Positions 22,700 through 33,700 are shown, counted from the stretch's first letter. The stretch: DNA of 64,000 nucleotides from Kalaharituber pfeilii (GCA_015179045.1 WHUZ01000118.1:80792-144791), one strand, 5' to 3'. Notes: generated by a model from the letters alone, not told the origin. A program made the numbers and translations.

Positions 22700-23485
22700 C
22701 ATGCCTGCGCTGTGAGTGGTTATCTACGGTTGGCTCTCGTCGCAGTAACTATGCTTCCTTGCAACGCGGAGCTGGCAGCCGCCGCAGCAATTGAAGAGCT
22801 GCACAACAATGTCGCCCCGCTCGTGAGCACTTCAGACAGTCAACATTGTGCGAACCTGTTTCACAGGTTGGCTATACAAGAGGTCTGGGTGGCATCTAGG
22901 ACAGCGGACGGCATACCAGCTGAGGGGAGCAGGGGTGAGCGCAGACGCAGAGCTAGCAGCAGGATGCATGAAAGGGCAAAGGGGCATTGAGAGAAATGAG
23001 AGAGCGGATGGAGCAGGGAAAATTGGGGTCTGCTTGCCACACCAGGACGAACAAACAGAGGAGGCGTAAGACGGAAGGCCAAAGATGAGAGAAGGGACAG
23101 CAGAAACCGGGTAGTGGGATTCAAAGTCGTTGAGAAACTGAACAGCAAGAGGCTGAGGGTCCTCGTACACACTTGTTTAATATCGCAGGGAAGGGCCGTG
23201 GAGGATTTGGCTAAACAGGACTGGGAAGGAGAGAAGCGTCTGCTATGCGAGGGAACAGCGGCGCATTGGAAGGAGGGGTGAGAAGGATGGCTGAACCCGA
23301 GAGGTCCGCCACGAGAGGTGATGAAGGCACCAAAGAGGGGAGGAGATGGACACCAAGGGATTCGAGAGAAGACGGTGGAGACTCTACGAGGAGGGCGCGG
23401 AGAGGGAATGTTGGGACTGAATTGAGTGGTTTCTTATCGCCATATCCCACAGGGCGGTATGCGATCACTGATATAAAAAAAGAAA
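22700..23485 (+). pseudogene. LINE RNase H fragment with tail A
   Basis: RNase H pieces in several frames: AELAAAAAIEELHNNVAPL, SDSQHCANLFHRL, KGQRGIERNERADGAGKIG. About 350 bp further comes tail A (CGCCATATCCCACAGGGCGG...GATATAAAA). Several frameshifts and stops make it dead. In unit 2 the same insertion is present but its tail has been lost or is unrecognisable. Confidence 0.6.
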
Positions 23486-24204
23486 GAAAAAGAGTGCTTT
23501 CTTCTTTTTTCTTTTTTGTTGTACTGCCACTTCATAGTTCCCGGCATAGCCCAATTGCAACAGGGCAGCATACGAGCGACGATAAAAGAGGACAAAAAAA
23601 AGAAAGAAAGAGCTCTCTATCGTTCAATTGGCCTTAATAACCTGCAGTCGTTGACACGCACCTCTATACATATTGTCAACATCTTTTTGTCAGTTCCAAG
23701 GATAGATAACTTGTTATCCAGTAAGCAGCGACCAGCCTACTCACAGTACGAGTGCTTCATGTTACTCTTTCGTCATGCATATGATATGCAATTTGTGTCA
23801 AAGCAAAACAAAATTTCATGTATCACCAATCAAAGCGTGATTCACCTATACAGTTTCTAGTGTGCCAGTTTCCTTCCTTAGTCAGTTCGGCTGCAGGTGC
23901 TAACTCTGTCATTTGGTTTTCCTTGTGAGTTTCTGGTGAATGCTGATATATCAGATTGGCAAGGAAGTGATACTGGAAATTTGTCGGATGGTGTTTGTCT
24001 GCAAACTTGTCTTTCTCCCTCACTGTAAGTAAACTCCTTGTTTACCTCCCAAACCAATTACCTATGCTAATTTCCTCCAAGCTGCTACCAGAGATCCACG
24101 TACACTAACAAATTCTGAGAATACTAAAATCATTCGATTTGCAGTTAAGTTGTAAAGTTCCTGTACAAGGGGGTTGTAAGTTTACTGACGTTCCTGACTA
24201 CTAG

Positions 24205-26265
24205 ATGGCAACGAAGTCCGGCACATTGGATGCATACTCATTAACCGATATCCCTCCTGAAACATATCTCACATGGACCAAATTCACATTTCCTGATGAA
24301 CATGATGGCAGAATGGCAATTGCAGTGTCCGAGCAAGATGCGAGAATCATTAATGCACTGTACACCATCCTCATCACAGTTATCTTCGCTATCACATGGG
24401 ACATCTTGCGATCACTGATAGTCTTCCTTTATGCCCCTAAGGACATGACACGTACCAACTACGTTACCATGATCACCACTTGGAACTCCTCTGATCCTCT
24501 CCATGCCATACCAATGCTGCTCAAGCATTCATTTAAAGTTCTCTCGGAAATCCTTAGGAAGGACAATGTTATTGAATCAACATGGAAGTCATTTGGGCTT
24601 GACGCAGTCGTTTTGTTATTAGCTTTTGGTGGGTGTGGAGGTAGTGTGGCAGTGGGGTTGAAATTTCCGGGACTCCTCGTCATTGGGACTGCAGCGCCTG
24701 TCAATCCAGCCTCGGTATTCTATCCAGAATTCAATACCACAAGCGTGAATGGGAGTTTAGCAAATGGGCAGTACAGCAGTAGAAGTGCTGTGCGAGCCAT
24801 TGCCAGTGTCGAGGGATATGAAGCCAAAATTGAGCAGCACGTCAACATGACTATCAGTGATACGATCAACAGCTCTGACGAGCAGCGCTACGAAATATAC
24901 TACAGTTACAACGTAAGTGGGTTAGACATGGGTTTACAGCATCTCAGTCATCTTACCTTACACGTACAAGGACAATGCAACTTTGACGACTCTTGGTACA
25001 ACCCAACTGCTTCTCGGTTTTATAATGAAACCGTGGGTTTCGATGCAGGATATTGGGAAGCTTACACTGTGTGGCCAAAAAATGGGAGTAATGAGTTCAT
25101 AGGGGATTTTGTTCGTTATGGTATGACAATGTCAATACCACTCTCCAGAAGGCATCCACCATTTGCAAAGTTTCTGTCACCAAATTACACCATAACTTCT
25201 AGAGGTAATCCAGACAATCAAGAGACTGGAAGAAGCTACTATTCAATTGTGCCGTCCACTGCCATGCGAATATCTTATACACCAAGCAAAGATGCCTGGT
25301 ATGCTACTCAAAGCCAATCTTCCAAAAACCTCGCAGCCCAATACCCCTATGAAATTAAGCTTCGCAGGCCACCACTCAAATGTTGGGAAGACAATGACTG
25401 GTCATACAAAAGCTGGCGCGGTAAAATGGCACATCTCATCAGCACCGGAGCCGATGGATCAAGGGCACCAGTAAGACTCCCACCAGCAATCGAGGTGATT
25501 CTATCAACACAGTTGGTTCTTCCTGTCATTTTAGACCTGGGCAGAGCCAACATCGGTGGTGCACTGAAGTCTGCAAGTCGGGCAGTAAGTCCAGATAGTG
25601 CAATTGATGCGGAAAACTCTTCAGCACGGGAAGACATGAAGAGATTGATTTTAGCTGCCTTTCTTGCAACCAGAGACATCTTCCGCACAGCGGCGATAGC
25701 CGGAACTGCAGCTGCGGATCCTATCAACTCTATCAATATCTTAAAGACACCTGGCGGAGACTACTTGGAAGGTACTGGGGATTTTATTGTGGTCAGCCGG
25801 GCTGTGGTTGCTCTTGACTTTACTCAGATGATTGTGGTGCCAGTTGTTTTGGTGTGCTTACTTCTGATATTATGTGGTCTATGGCTGGCAAGAAAAATGA
25901 CCAAACCTGATGGGAAACCTGGGAGATTTCGGCGCTTCGCTTTGTATGCTTCCGGTTTGCAAGCAGCACAACTATACAGATTACTTGACCAGGCTCTAGC
26001 AGCAAGAGGAAAATATCCAATCTGGTCTCATGAGACAAGCTGGGTTCCATTTGTTTCTAGCAGCAGTCCAAAAGAGCTCCCAGTACCAGAACTCCGGGTT
26101 GCGACAAATAACTATGGAAACGCCTCGCATATTGTCATGAGACCGCGGGGCCAACCACAGGATCAAATTGGTCAACCCCCCACCTCCTACCCCACGACCT
26201 CGAGGATGCGACCAATAGGACACCGCTTGTGTACTCGAAGGCAAGTCCAAAGGAAGGAAGAATAA
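24205..26265 (+). CDS. Membrane glycoprotein family, copy 3 (C-terminal frameshift)
   Basis: A 686-residue frame aligned with copy 2 from the first codon through the third membrane segment and most of the tail: same start (TLDAYSLTDIPPETYLTWTK), same two N-terminal membrane segments, glycosylated outer domain, GQCNF and LKCWE cysteines, and the third membrane segment after VVALDFTQMIV. At about 26190 one base is missing relative to copy 2, so the last ~30 codons read in a foreign frame to TAA at 26265; the ancestral frame continues to a conserved end (HDY then TAG) at 26354. Only the cytoplasmic tip is altered, so the protein may still work. No family recognised. Confidence 0.75.
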   Translation: MATKSGTLDAYSLTDIPPETYLTWTKFTFPDEHDGRMAIAVSEQDARIINALYTILITVIFAITWDILRSLIVFLYAPKDMTRTNYVTMITTWNSSDPLHAIPMLLKHSFKVLSEILRKDNVIESTWKSFGLDAVVLLLAFGGCGGSVAVGLKFPGLLVIGTAAPVNPASVFYPEFNTTSVNGSLANGQYSSRSAVRAIASVEGYEAKIEQHVNMTISDTINSSDEQRYEIYYSYNVSGLDMGLQHLSHLTLHVQGQCNFDDSWYNPTASRFYNETVGFDAGYWEAYTVWPKNGSNEFIGDFVRYGMTMSIPLSRRHPPFAKFLSPNYTITSRGNPDNQETGRSYYSIVPSTAMRISYTPSKDAWYATQSQSSKNLAAQYPYEIKLRRPPLKCWEDNDWSYKSWRGKMAHLISTGADGSRAPVRLPPAIEVILSTQLVLPVILDLGRANIGGALKSASRAVSPDSAIDAENSSAREDMKRLILAAFLATRDIFRTAAIAGTAAADPINSINILKTPGGDYLEGTGDFIVVSRAVVALDFTQMIVVPVVLVCLLLILCGLWLARKMTKPDGKPGRFRRFALYASGLQAAQLYRLLDQALAARGKYPIWSHETSWVPFVSSSSPKELPVPELRVATNNYGNASHIVMRPRGQPQDQIGQPPTSYPTTSRMRPIGHRLCTRRQVQRKEE

Positions 26266-26354
26266 CATATACTGTAGAGCTTACAGCAGCGCAGGCAGGT
26301 ATTACGGACAGGAGGAAACCTAACTACTCCCCTTTAACACAACACGATTATTAG

Positions 26355-27247
26355 ACCCAGTGAGTGCTATAGAATTGGTGGAGCAACTGAATTGTTTTTT
26401 CGAGCCTGATTTCTTTCCTACTGGTATTACCACGCATTCACTTATTTTGCTATCTGCTTCTTAATTTGTTTATTTACTATTCCGTTTTTTGATATCCTGT
26501 ATACGGTAACGTGGTCTACAACATCAAACAGGAAAAAAAAAAAAAAAAAAAACGACGCACGTCTTTCAGCTACTTGGGGGCATTTGTCGCATCAAGGAAT
26601 TTTTTTTCTTTCCTTTTTGTTCCCCTCAAATTAACTGTTCTGAGGAATTTCAACCACGGGCTGTTCTTTATTCCGCCCTTGTGCAATGTTTCTGCGGAAT
26701 TTTCGCTGTGCAAATTTTCCCATCATGTCTTAGGATACATTTCGCTGCAATATTGCCTGTATTGAATTCTACATATCACACCTGAAATCAATTTGATAAT
26801 CCTGGAGCACTTCAGTATAGTTTTTCCTTGTGCAAAGTTGGAAGAACCGTAGCAAGGAAATGTTCCAACTAGCTATGGAGTTAATCACAATACTCATATT
26901 CTTATAGAAAAATGCATGCAGCAATTGGATACGAAAGCTGCATGCATTTGGGATGAGACCTATTGCTCTTACCACAATGCTAAACTCATGGTTGAAGGGA
27001 AATGCATGCCAAGACATCATCGAAAATGTCCTTGTGTCATTAACCGATCATAGTAACTTTTTAAGACAAGTAAGTCTATGAGAATCCCATACAAATAGAT
27101 GCCAAGACATTGTTACAAATTTTGCTGTGCCATAATTCCTTGAGAGTGCTTTCTTTGAGTGAGCAGAGGTGCTAAACATGAAGAACAAGTATTTATTTAG
27201 TATCTCTAAATAGCGCTTACAAAATTGTGCTCTAGTGGTTGAGGTGT
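26355..27247. other. Unit 3 3' flank
   Basis: Shares the dispersed repeat block (about 26690-27060) with units 1 and 2. No coding region supported. Confidence 0.45.
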
Positions 27248-27787
27248 GTTCTGGCCTACCGACGAACATTGCGGTTCGCGAACCGGCCAGGCCCATTCGC
27301 GAATCGCCCAATTCGTCGGTGGGCTGGCTAATTCGCGAATGGGCCAGCCCACCGACGAACACTGGTTTAGTACAAGTACCACTAGGTACCTCTACGTACT
27401 ACCAGTGATTGAATATAGAGAAACATTCTGCTACCAGCGTTAATTGATAAGCCAGTTACTGTGTGCTAGCACAGCCCTATTGCCACTGACAAGTTGCCAC
27501 CTACAAGTTGCCACTTGAAAGTTGCTGTCGGTGATAAGTTGTTACTTCTTACCCACATACTAGAAGATAATACAGACAGTTAAATTAATATTTCACTACG
27601 TTTCTAGACTACTGTAGTTAAGAATACAAATTTGTAATCATAACTAAATTATTGTTAACCGAAACACTAGAAGAAAATTACTAAATATGCTTCTGTATTC
27701 TTCTTACTCTAAGCGAAATTTTGGAGTGTTATTTTCATAGGTAGAGATATCCAGAATCCTCCGCCATTCTGGTATTATATTGTGGCA
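27248..27787 (+). repeat. Dispersed repeat with GC-rich palindromic head, copy 1
   Basis: Nearly identical to 30315-30874. It begins TGTTCTGGCCTACCGACGAA and ends ATTGTGGCA. The first ~115 bp hold several palindromes (GGTTCGCGAACC, ATTCGCGAAT) and a 17-bp perfect hairpin arm TTCGTCGGTGGGCTGGC (27313 area) with its complement before 27360. The TG...CA ends resemble a solo LTR, but I find no target duplication, so the class is open. Confidence 0.7.
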
Positions 27788-28766
27788 TCGAGATGTGGTG
27801 AAACACAGTATACATATATTGCTATTTCACAGTTTTATATAGTCCCTATTCATCTTTCTCTTTGCATAAACACCCAGTATTACCTTTACCGAAATAGGAA
27901 AAATGTTCACTACAGTATACCATTGCTATGGCGATAAATGATATAAAAAAAAACAAAAAAAACAAAAAAACAACCGAACTTGCTACACCTCTTCAGCATA
28001 GGCTGTAGAGTTTATATTCAGTACATAAGACTTCAGGTAAGCTCTTCCACACATGGCGACTCACAGCATGGCTAATATAAGGGCTGGATATATACCAGAA
28101 TATGTCACCACTCATATGCTATGTTTCTCCACGTGACCTAACTAGACTATAAGTAACTAAGTTGTATGTATTCAAAGCTTTCCCTCAAGTGTCATCGACG
28201 CTATTCAACGAACGATGCACTAATACATGTTCTGGCTAGTACTAGATACAGTGAAAGTAACAGCAATGAGAAATGATATTTCCTGATTCACATACAACTC
28301 TAGGACCTAAGTTGATTTCAAGCTGCGTTCATGGGGCGCGGGCAAGATCGGCCATGTGGCTGTCATTGGTGGACATTGGGCGGCTAGTCACAGTGGAGTA
28401 CGAGTGAGGCTCTGATGCAGATATGAGGTATTGGCATCTGGACAACCCCAAATAGCTATCTACATTGTAACCAGTGAAGGAAATGTCACTCATCGTACAA
28501 CTGGCAGAACACATCATACAAAGTCAATATCACTCTAGTTCAGTAACTGAAACATACGGTTCACCAACGGAACTGAGAAATCATGAGTAGCTATCATTGA
28601 AGTATGCAATCACACCACAGGCTGTGAAAGTGAATCACTCCTCACATAGGCAATCGGATCGTTGAATGATGTGGTTATGGAAACATGTGGAGTGGTACTA
28701 ACACATGCGCACATGAGCTGTACCTCTGTGGGGTAGAGAAGGTCAGGCCCTCAGCATACACTTTGA

Positions 28767-28803
<37 letters not shown>

Positions 28804-29022
28804 CAATAGCGCCAACAGCGTCTGGAGGAATCCGCCTTTCCTTGCAGGCGAATCAAAACTATTGCTCAATTTCCATCTACAGGATACGAGTGTATGGAAG
28901 CTTCCTCACTAGCTCTCCCCCTCCCCGCGCCCTCCTGGCATCGTTGCCAAGCTCCAATGTAGCTGGAAAGGGGCCGTTGAGTTTGAAAATGCACCAAGAT
29001 ACAGTACTTGCTTCTGCCAGCA
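27788..29022. other. Remainder of unit 3 flank
   Basis: 28200-28860 aligns to 4574-5270. An A-rich run (AAAACAAAAAAAAC) is at 27945-27970 after GCTATGGCGATAAATGATAT, a worn tail A in plus orientation; a T run of 26 is at 28774. No gene seen. Confidence 0.4.
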
Positions 29023-29108
29023 ATACAGTTCGACCTTGCTATAATGAACACGTAAACTTTGTCAAAGGTTTTCACTATAGTGGGGTTCGTGATAACAAGG
29101 CCAGACTG
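29023..29108. mobile_element. Pogo-type MITE
   Basis: About 86 bp with terminal inverted repeats CAGTTCGACCTTGCTATAAT on the left and, inverted, CAGTCTGGCCTTGTTATCAC on the right; a TA precedes it. Related to the larger element at 55904-56602 and the fragment at 55279-55416. Confidence 0.6.
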
Positions 29109-29194
29109 TCTCAGCTCCGGTTCCCGCAAGAATACCCAATAGCTGCATATCATTTTAACCAACCGATCTATGATATTTATCCATTGTGCGAAAA

Positions 29195-29478
29195 GGTAGG
29201 TCACAATGTTGCACACGGAAGACCGGCCAGAATGTCGGTGGTGCGGCATGGAAGAGGGGACATCAGAACATATCTGGTCCAGGTGTGAGGTGTGGAAGAG
29301 AAGGTGGCCAGGGGGCAGGACGCAGTCAGAACGCCACCAAAGGGAACGGCCAGACGCACTGGGTGGAGCTCATGGGGTGGGTGGAAAGATGACGGCGTAA
29401 ATTCTTATGTATTTAATCTCGCCGTAGCCCTTAGGGCAGTATGCGAGGAATGATATATATATATAGAAAAAAAAAAAA
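29195..29478 (+). pseudogene. LINE ORF2 3' end with zinc knuckle and tail A
   Basis: A short frame encodes TEDRPECRWCGMEEGTSEHI then WSRCEVW, the CCHC-type end of a Tad-like ORF2 (compare 6042-6798). About 200 bp later comes tail A (CGCCGTAGCCCTTAGGGCAG...) with TATATATATA and poly(A). 5'-truncated and inactive. Confidence 0.7.
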
Positions 29479-29547
29479 AAAAAAATTGTCGCACGCTGCC
29501 ATCGGTTGGGCTACTTGAACGTGACCGGTCTCTTGTTGGCAGCATCG

Positions 29548-29625
29548 CCTGGACTGTTTTTTTTTTTTTTTTATATCATTACTCGCATGCCGCCTCGGCC
29601 CGCCTGATAGGCTATGGCGAATATA
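29548..29625 (-). mobile_element. Tail-A retroelement end
   Basis: Poly(T), then TATATCATTACTCGCATGCC and GGCTATGGCGA: tail A in minus orientation. Confidence 0.65.
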
Positions 29626-29639
29626 TTTGTGCCTGTGCC

Positions 29640-30314
29640 AAGTGACCAAGACGTGGCGGTGATATCTGAAGCCATTTTTCGTCTATTGAGCACGATGTAG
29701 CTACCTACAAGAGGGAAATAAGGAAATTATACACCTCATGTCCCACGACCCATATTTTCTTGTGACCTCTGACTCCCTTGCAGGGCTCTGATGTTGCTTC
29801 CACGCACGGCCTAACTATGTTTACCTCTCCGTCCTTTGGTGTTAGGCACCCCCTGATCATCTGACCCGGGTACATGTTACCAGCTGGTACCCTGGATGCG
29901 GGGCTATGTCCTCCTCCCCCTCCTTCCTCGAAAAAAGGCTCGAAATCTTCCCATGTGGGGCAGTTGGGCCGGGCATCCAGGACACCCTCAGTGAGTAGTG
30001 AACTAACAGTTATACATAGATTAAAATCATTGTATTGATGGAGCATACAGTAATCCCTAGTTTTACCACATAGTAGTAGTTGTCACTGAATAACTGGGAA
30101 TGGCTACCAGAAAGTACCACTGCTCATGAGGCGCTTTTAGTGCCTTGGCCCCTTCGTTCATTGGCCTATTGGCTGGTAACGTCCAGTACCAACGTAACGC
30201 CTGTTACCAGTGATATTTGACTGGAAACGGGCTCTTCTGGTAAGTAGCGATTAGTCAGTAGCCTACTTTGCTGCATACACCGCACCACATGATATGCAGC
30301 GCCCGCGTATTCAT
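29640..30314. other. Intergenic with a worn tail-B' relic
   Basis: About 29868-29925 (CTGACCCGGGTACATG...GGATGCGGGGCTATG) resembles the 3' part of the tail-B' elements at 18240 and 34560, plus orientation. A minus-strand frame over 29705-30046 is not convincing as a gene. Confidence 0.35.
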
Positions 30315-30874
30315 GTTCTGGCCTACCGACGAACATTGCGGTTCGCGAACCGGCCAGGCCCATTCGCGAATCGGCCAATTCGTCGGTGGGCTGGCTGATT
30401 CGCGAATGGGCCAGCCCACCGACGAACACTGGTTTAGTACAAGTACCACTAGGTACCTCTACGTACTACCAGTGATTGAGTATAGAGAAACATTCTGCTA
30501 CCAGCGTTAATTGATAAGCCAGTTACTGTGTGCTAGCACAGCCCTATTGCCACTGACAAGTTGCAACCTACAAGTTGCCACTTGAAAGTTGCTGTCGGTG
30601 ATAAATTGCTAATATGAGTAGCAAGTTGCTACTTCTTACCACATACTAGAAGATAATACAGACAGTTTAATTAATAATTCACTACGCTTCTAGACTGCTA
30701 TAGTTAAGAATACCAATTTGTAATCATAACTTAATTATTGTTAACCGAAACACTAGAAGAAAATTACTAAATATGCTTCTAGTATTCTTCTTACTCTAAG
30801 CGAAATTTTGGAGTGTTATCTTCATAGGTAGAGATTTCCGGAATCCTCCGCCATTCTGGTATTATATTGTGGCA
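30315..30874 (+). repeat. Dispersed repeat with GC-rich palindromic head, copy 2
   Basis: Direct copy of 27248-27787 about 3 kb away, with a ~20-bp extra segment near 30602-30625 and few substitutions. Both flanks differ from those of copy 1, so the boundaries TGTTCTGG and TTGTGGCA are well defined. Confidence 0.75.
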
Positions 30875-31144
30875 GTAACAGGGATTGCGTTGATGCCAAG
30901 AATGAGAAGTTTGGTGGTTGTATTAGCAGAAACAGTAGATAATAAGAGCCCTGCAAGCGCCAAGTACCCACTTTAAGCAACCTCATCATGATAAAACTTG
31001 TCAAGACAAAATTTCATGTTCTTGTCTAGGTACCTGTTCTTCTCTTCGTTGTACATGCATATGTCAAAAGGTTAAATGTTCTTATTCTTGTAATAAAAGC
31101 AATGCTGGTCAATGTACTAACCAGGAGAATGAGAGTGAACATAG

Positions 31145-31523
31145 TGATGTCTATTTAGGGAAGGTCCGGAAATGGTTGGAGTCCGGGAATGATAGGCTAG
31201 GCAAGACTGTGGGGATAAGGTGGCTGAGACGAAAGACCGGGCTACTGGAAGAAGGAAAAATGACCAGCTCGGTCGTGGTGTACTTGGAGGCAGCGACGGG
31301 CGTAGACAGAGTTAGGTTAGGTGGAAATGGTTGAGGACCACTCAATACGAGCCGGACAGACGGAGGAAATAGGCTGTATTGACCAGTGTGTACATTCTAC
31401 CCGCACCATGTATGAGTATTGCGGGCACCACATGTATTTAGTGACGGTTAATTTTCTTTCTTTAATAAATACCTCGCCATAGCCCATACTGCGGCATGCG
31501 AGTAATGATATAAAAAAAAAAAA
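31145..31523 (+). pseudogene. ORF1-only LINE derivative with tail A
   Basis: A frame starting near 31166 reads VRKWLESGNDRLGKTVGIRW, then EEGKMTSSVVVYLE and VDRVRLGG; one extra base then shifts the end, which continues as WLRTTQYEPDRRRK and TAG at 31370-31372. This is the C-terminal part of a gag-like ORF1 of a Tad-type LINE. Only 100 bp after the stop comes tail A (CGCCATAGCCCATACTGCGG) and poly(A): no ORF2 lies between. The same arrangement occurs at 39206-39517 and 63677-64000. Confidence 0.7.
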
Positions 31524-31619
31524 AGTACTATTGTTTGTACATAGATGACTGCATAGGGGGATAGGAGACTGTGGAAATTGCTTAGCTGGCTGTATGATAG
31601 ATCACTATTACATTAAATC

Positions 31620-31822
31620 ATAAGCGAGTATATAGGGGGGGGGAGAACGTTGGCGGAGGTGATGGACTGGGCGGCGGAGTAACCGGTCATATTTTCACTT
31701 TATCTCCTTATCTGTTACTTATTTTTCCGTTGATTATCATTCATGTATCTAAACCCTCGCCATAGCCTGCAAGGCGGCATGCGAGTAATGATATAAAAAA
31801 AAAAAAAATAAGCGAGTATATA
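31620..31822 (+). mobile_element. LINE 3' fragment with 15-bp target duplication
   Basis: ATAAGCGAGTATATA at 31620-31634 and 31808-31822 flanks a 173-bp insert. It encodes the very end of ORF2 (GRTLAEVMDWAAE then TAA), a ~70-bp 3' region and tail A with poly(A). Intact duplication implies a recent insertion. Confidence 0.9.
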
Positions 31823-31853
31823 TATTACATATAGGTACATCGAGGTACATTCA

Positions 31854-31988
31854 TGTTCGCCGCTGGGCCAGGTGTTCGTGGCTGGGCTGGCCCCGTGAAA
31901 AACACCATATGTTTTTCACGGGGCCGGCCGGTTCACGAATCGGCTGGCCGGTTCGCGAACCGGAAAATGTTCGTCGGTGGGCCAGAAC
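31854..31988. repeat. Small GC-rich fold-back element
   Basis: 135 bp flanked by ATTCA (31849-31853 and 31989-31993). It is almost wholly palindromic: CCCCGTGAAAAAC...GTTTTTCACGGGG with a 7-base loop, then GGTTCGCGAACCGG. Its right end is the inverse of the start of the 27248 and 30315 repeats (GTTCTGGCC...CGACGAACA). Confidence 0.65.
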
Positions 31989-32167
31989 ATTCACATTGAT
32001 CCCGCTTCATGTCAATACAAACACAAATAACGCACATATCCTATTCATATTTATGTCTTCGTCACACATCATTTTTCTTCAAAGCTAGATTGGAGTCTGA
32101 ATCTGAATTAAGAATCATAAGTGTCATGATAGCTTTTACGTCGCTCCTAAGCGCCTGTTGTATTACA

Positions 32168-33063
32168 GGCCTTTTTTTTTTTTTTTTTTAAAAAATCACA
32201 TAACCCCGCTTGTAGCACGTGGCCATGGCAGGGTCCCTGGGCAAGCCCTCGAAGCGCGGAGACAGGCTTAACAAACAAAGAAATTTCTATCTACTTCTAA
32301 AACCTGATTCCAGAAACCTCCGGACGGTCCTTCCGGTTTCTGCCTCAGGGAGGCTCCACTATATATCTCCCCCTCTCCCCCCTCCCCTCTTCTCCACTCC
32401 TTCGCATCCCAGCAAGCAAACTTCCCCGACGGTAAATTTTTACCCGACCCGGGTCGGTAAATCGCACGGCGCACTAAAACCTGATCCCGGAGAAGAGCCT
32501 TTCCAACTCATCCCACTCCTCCCCATTCTCTGCTGTCCTTTTCCAGTTCTTCTCCATATCCCCCCATTCTCTAGAGCCTTCTGGGCGAAACCTCTGCTGA
32601 CTGCACTGGAAGGCTAGGTGCGCCCCCGTCTGGGCCTCCCCGCAGCTGCACTTGTCCGATTCCGCCACTCCCATCCTCTTCAACCACACCCCGCACCTTC
32701 CTCTCTCCAGGCGCATGGCAGTGAAGTTGGACACCGCTGTCCTATTCCACTCCATGACCTTTCCCTTTCCAAAGCCCTCCACTTCTCTCTTCTCCTTCCT
32801 CCACGCCTTCACCCTCTGGCGCAACCCACTTCCGGTGGCCACCTCCTTCCCCTGCATCACCGTCCCCTTCTTTGCCCACTCATCTGCCTTCTCATTTCCT
32901 GCGATTCCGATGTGATCCTTGACCCACATCAGTTTCGCATCTCCTCCCTTCTTCTTCCTCCTCGCTACCGCGTCCACTACCCTTCTCACATCCTCGGTCT
33001 TTCCTTTCCCTCCTTGCCTGCCTTCTGAATCGCCATGACAGCAGCTTCAGAATCTAAGGACTT
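32168..33063 (-). pseudogene. LINE ORF2 3' part (RNase H, zinc knuckle) with tail B
   Basis: Minus-strand coding from about 33063 to 32474: LDSEAAVMAIQKAG, then AKLMWVKDHIGIAGNEKADE (RNase H end) and CSCGEAQTGAHLAFQC (zinc knuckle). The downstream region runs into tail B (reverse complement at 32190-32231) and poly(A) (T run at 32171). This links tail B to a second LINE lineage distinct from the tail-A lineage. A ~165-bp segment between two copies of CTAAAACCTGATYCC (32297 and 32474) looks inserted in the 3' region. 5'-truncated. Confidence 0.75.
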
Positions 33064-33700
33064 AGAGCGGGCATGTTGCAGTAAAGTTGATATGTGTATG
33101 CAATTCTGTGTAGGGGACATATTCGTGGTAATTTACATTACTTACCAATAAATTTCGCAAGGATAAACTGGGCACCTCACCTAGTTTGGCTGGTGTATTT
33201 ATTTTGGTACCTTCTGGTAATCATTCCCAGTTCAGTGACAATCACTAGCAAGTAATGTAGAAGGATTTTGCCTAGGCCAGGAGCCCTTTGGGTACATATA
33301 GGTGCAGATTGCCGACGGAAGAATCTCTTGAAACTTAAGGTTCTCTAACCGGGATTATTGACAGAAAGAAAATTACCTGCAAAAGTATCACACTTGTCCA
33401 GGGAATCTCTGTGGTCCCTAGGGCCCCAAGACGACTTTTGCTACCGCCTGATGTCAGCAGCGAAGGCAACGCAATTTAGGGGGGGCAGTTTTTGTTGTAT
33501 TTACAGCCTTTGTTTTTTTGGTCAATTTCCGCTTTGGAGGTAGGTATCGCCCCTTCAATAAGTGCTCAGACTCTGCTGGAACGTATGACGAGATAAGCTA
33601 TAAGGGCCAAGGCCTGGGCATATTGGTGGTCCCAGATATCTGCAGCGATGTCTCATGGGCTGATCAGGTCGATCTCATCTCATCGTAGTTGAGCTGACCG
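33064..33700. other. Intergenic, nothing recognised
   Basis: No gene or known repeat seen. Confidence 0.4.

Larger units (their letters stand above)
21960..28860. repeat. Segmental duplication unit 3
   Basis: Aligns with unit 2 upstream of the gene (from about 9180) and with units 1 and 2 downstream (28200-28860 with 4574-5270). A GC-rich fold-back repeat (27248-27787) and poly(T) insertion (28774-28799) are private to this copy. Confidence 0.7.

Noticed and set aside
29705..30046. 113-codon minus-strand frame
   Set aside because: Overlaps a worn tail-B' relic and a Gly run from a purine-rich stretch; no independent support.
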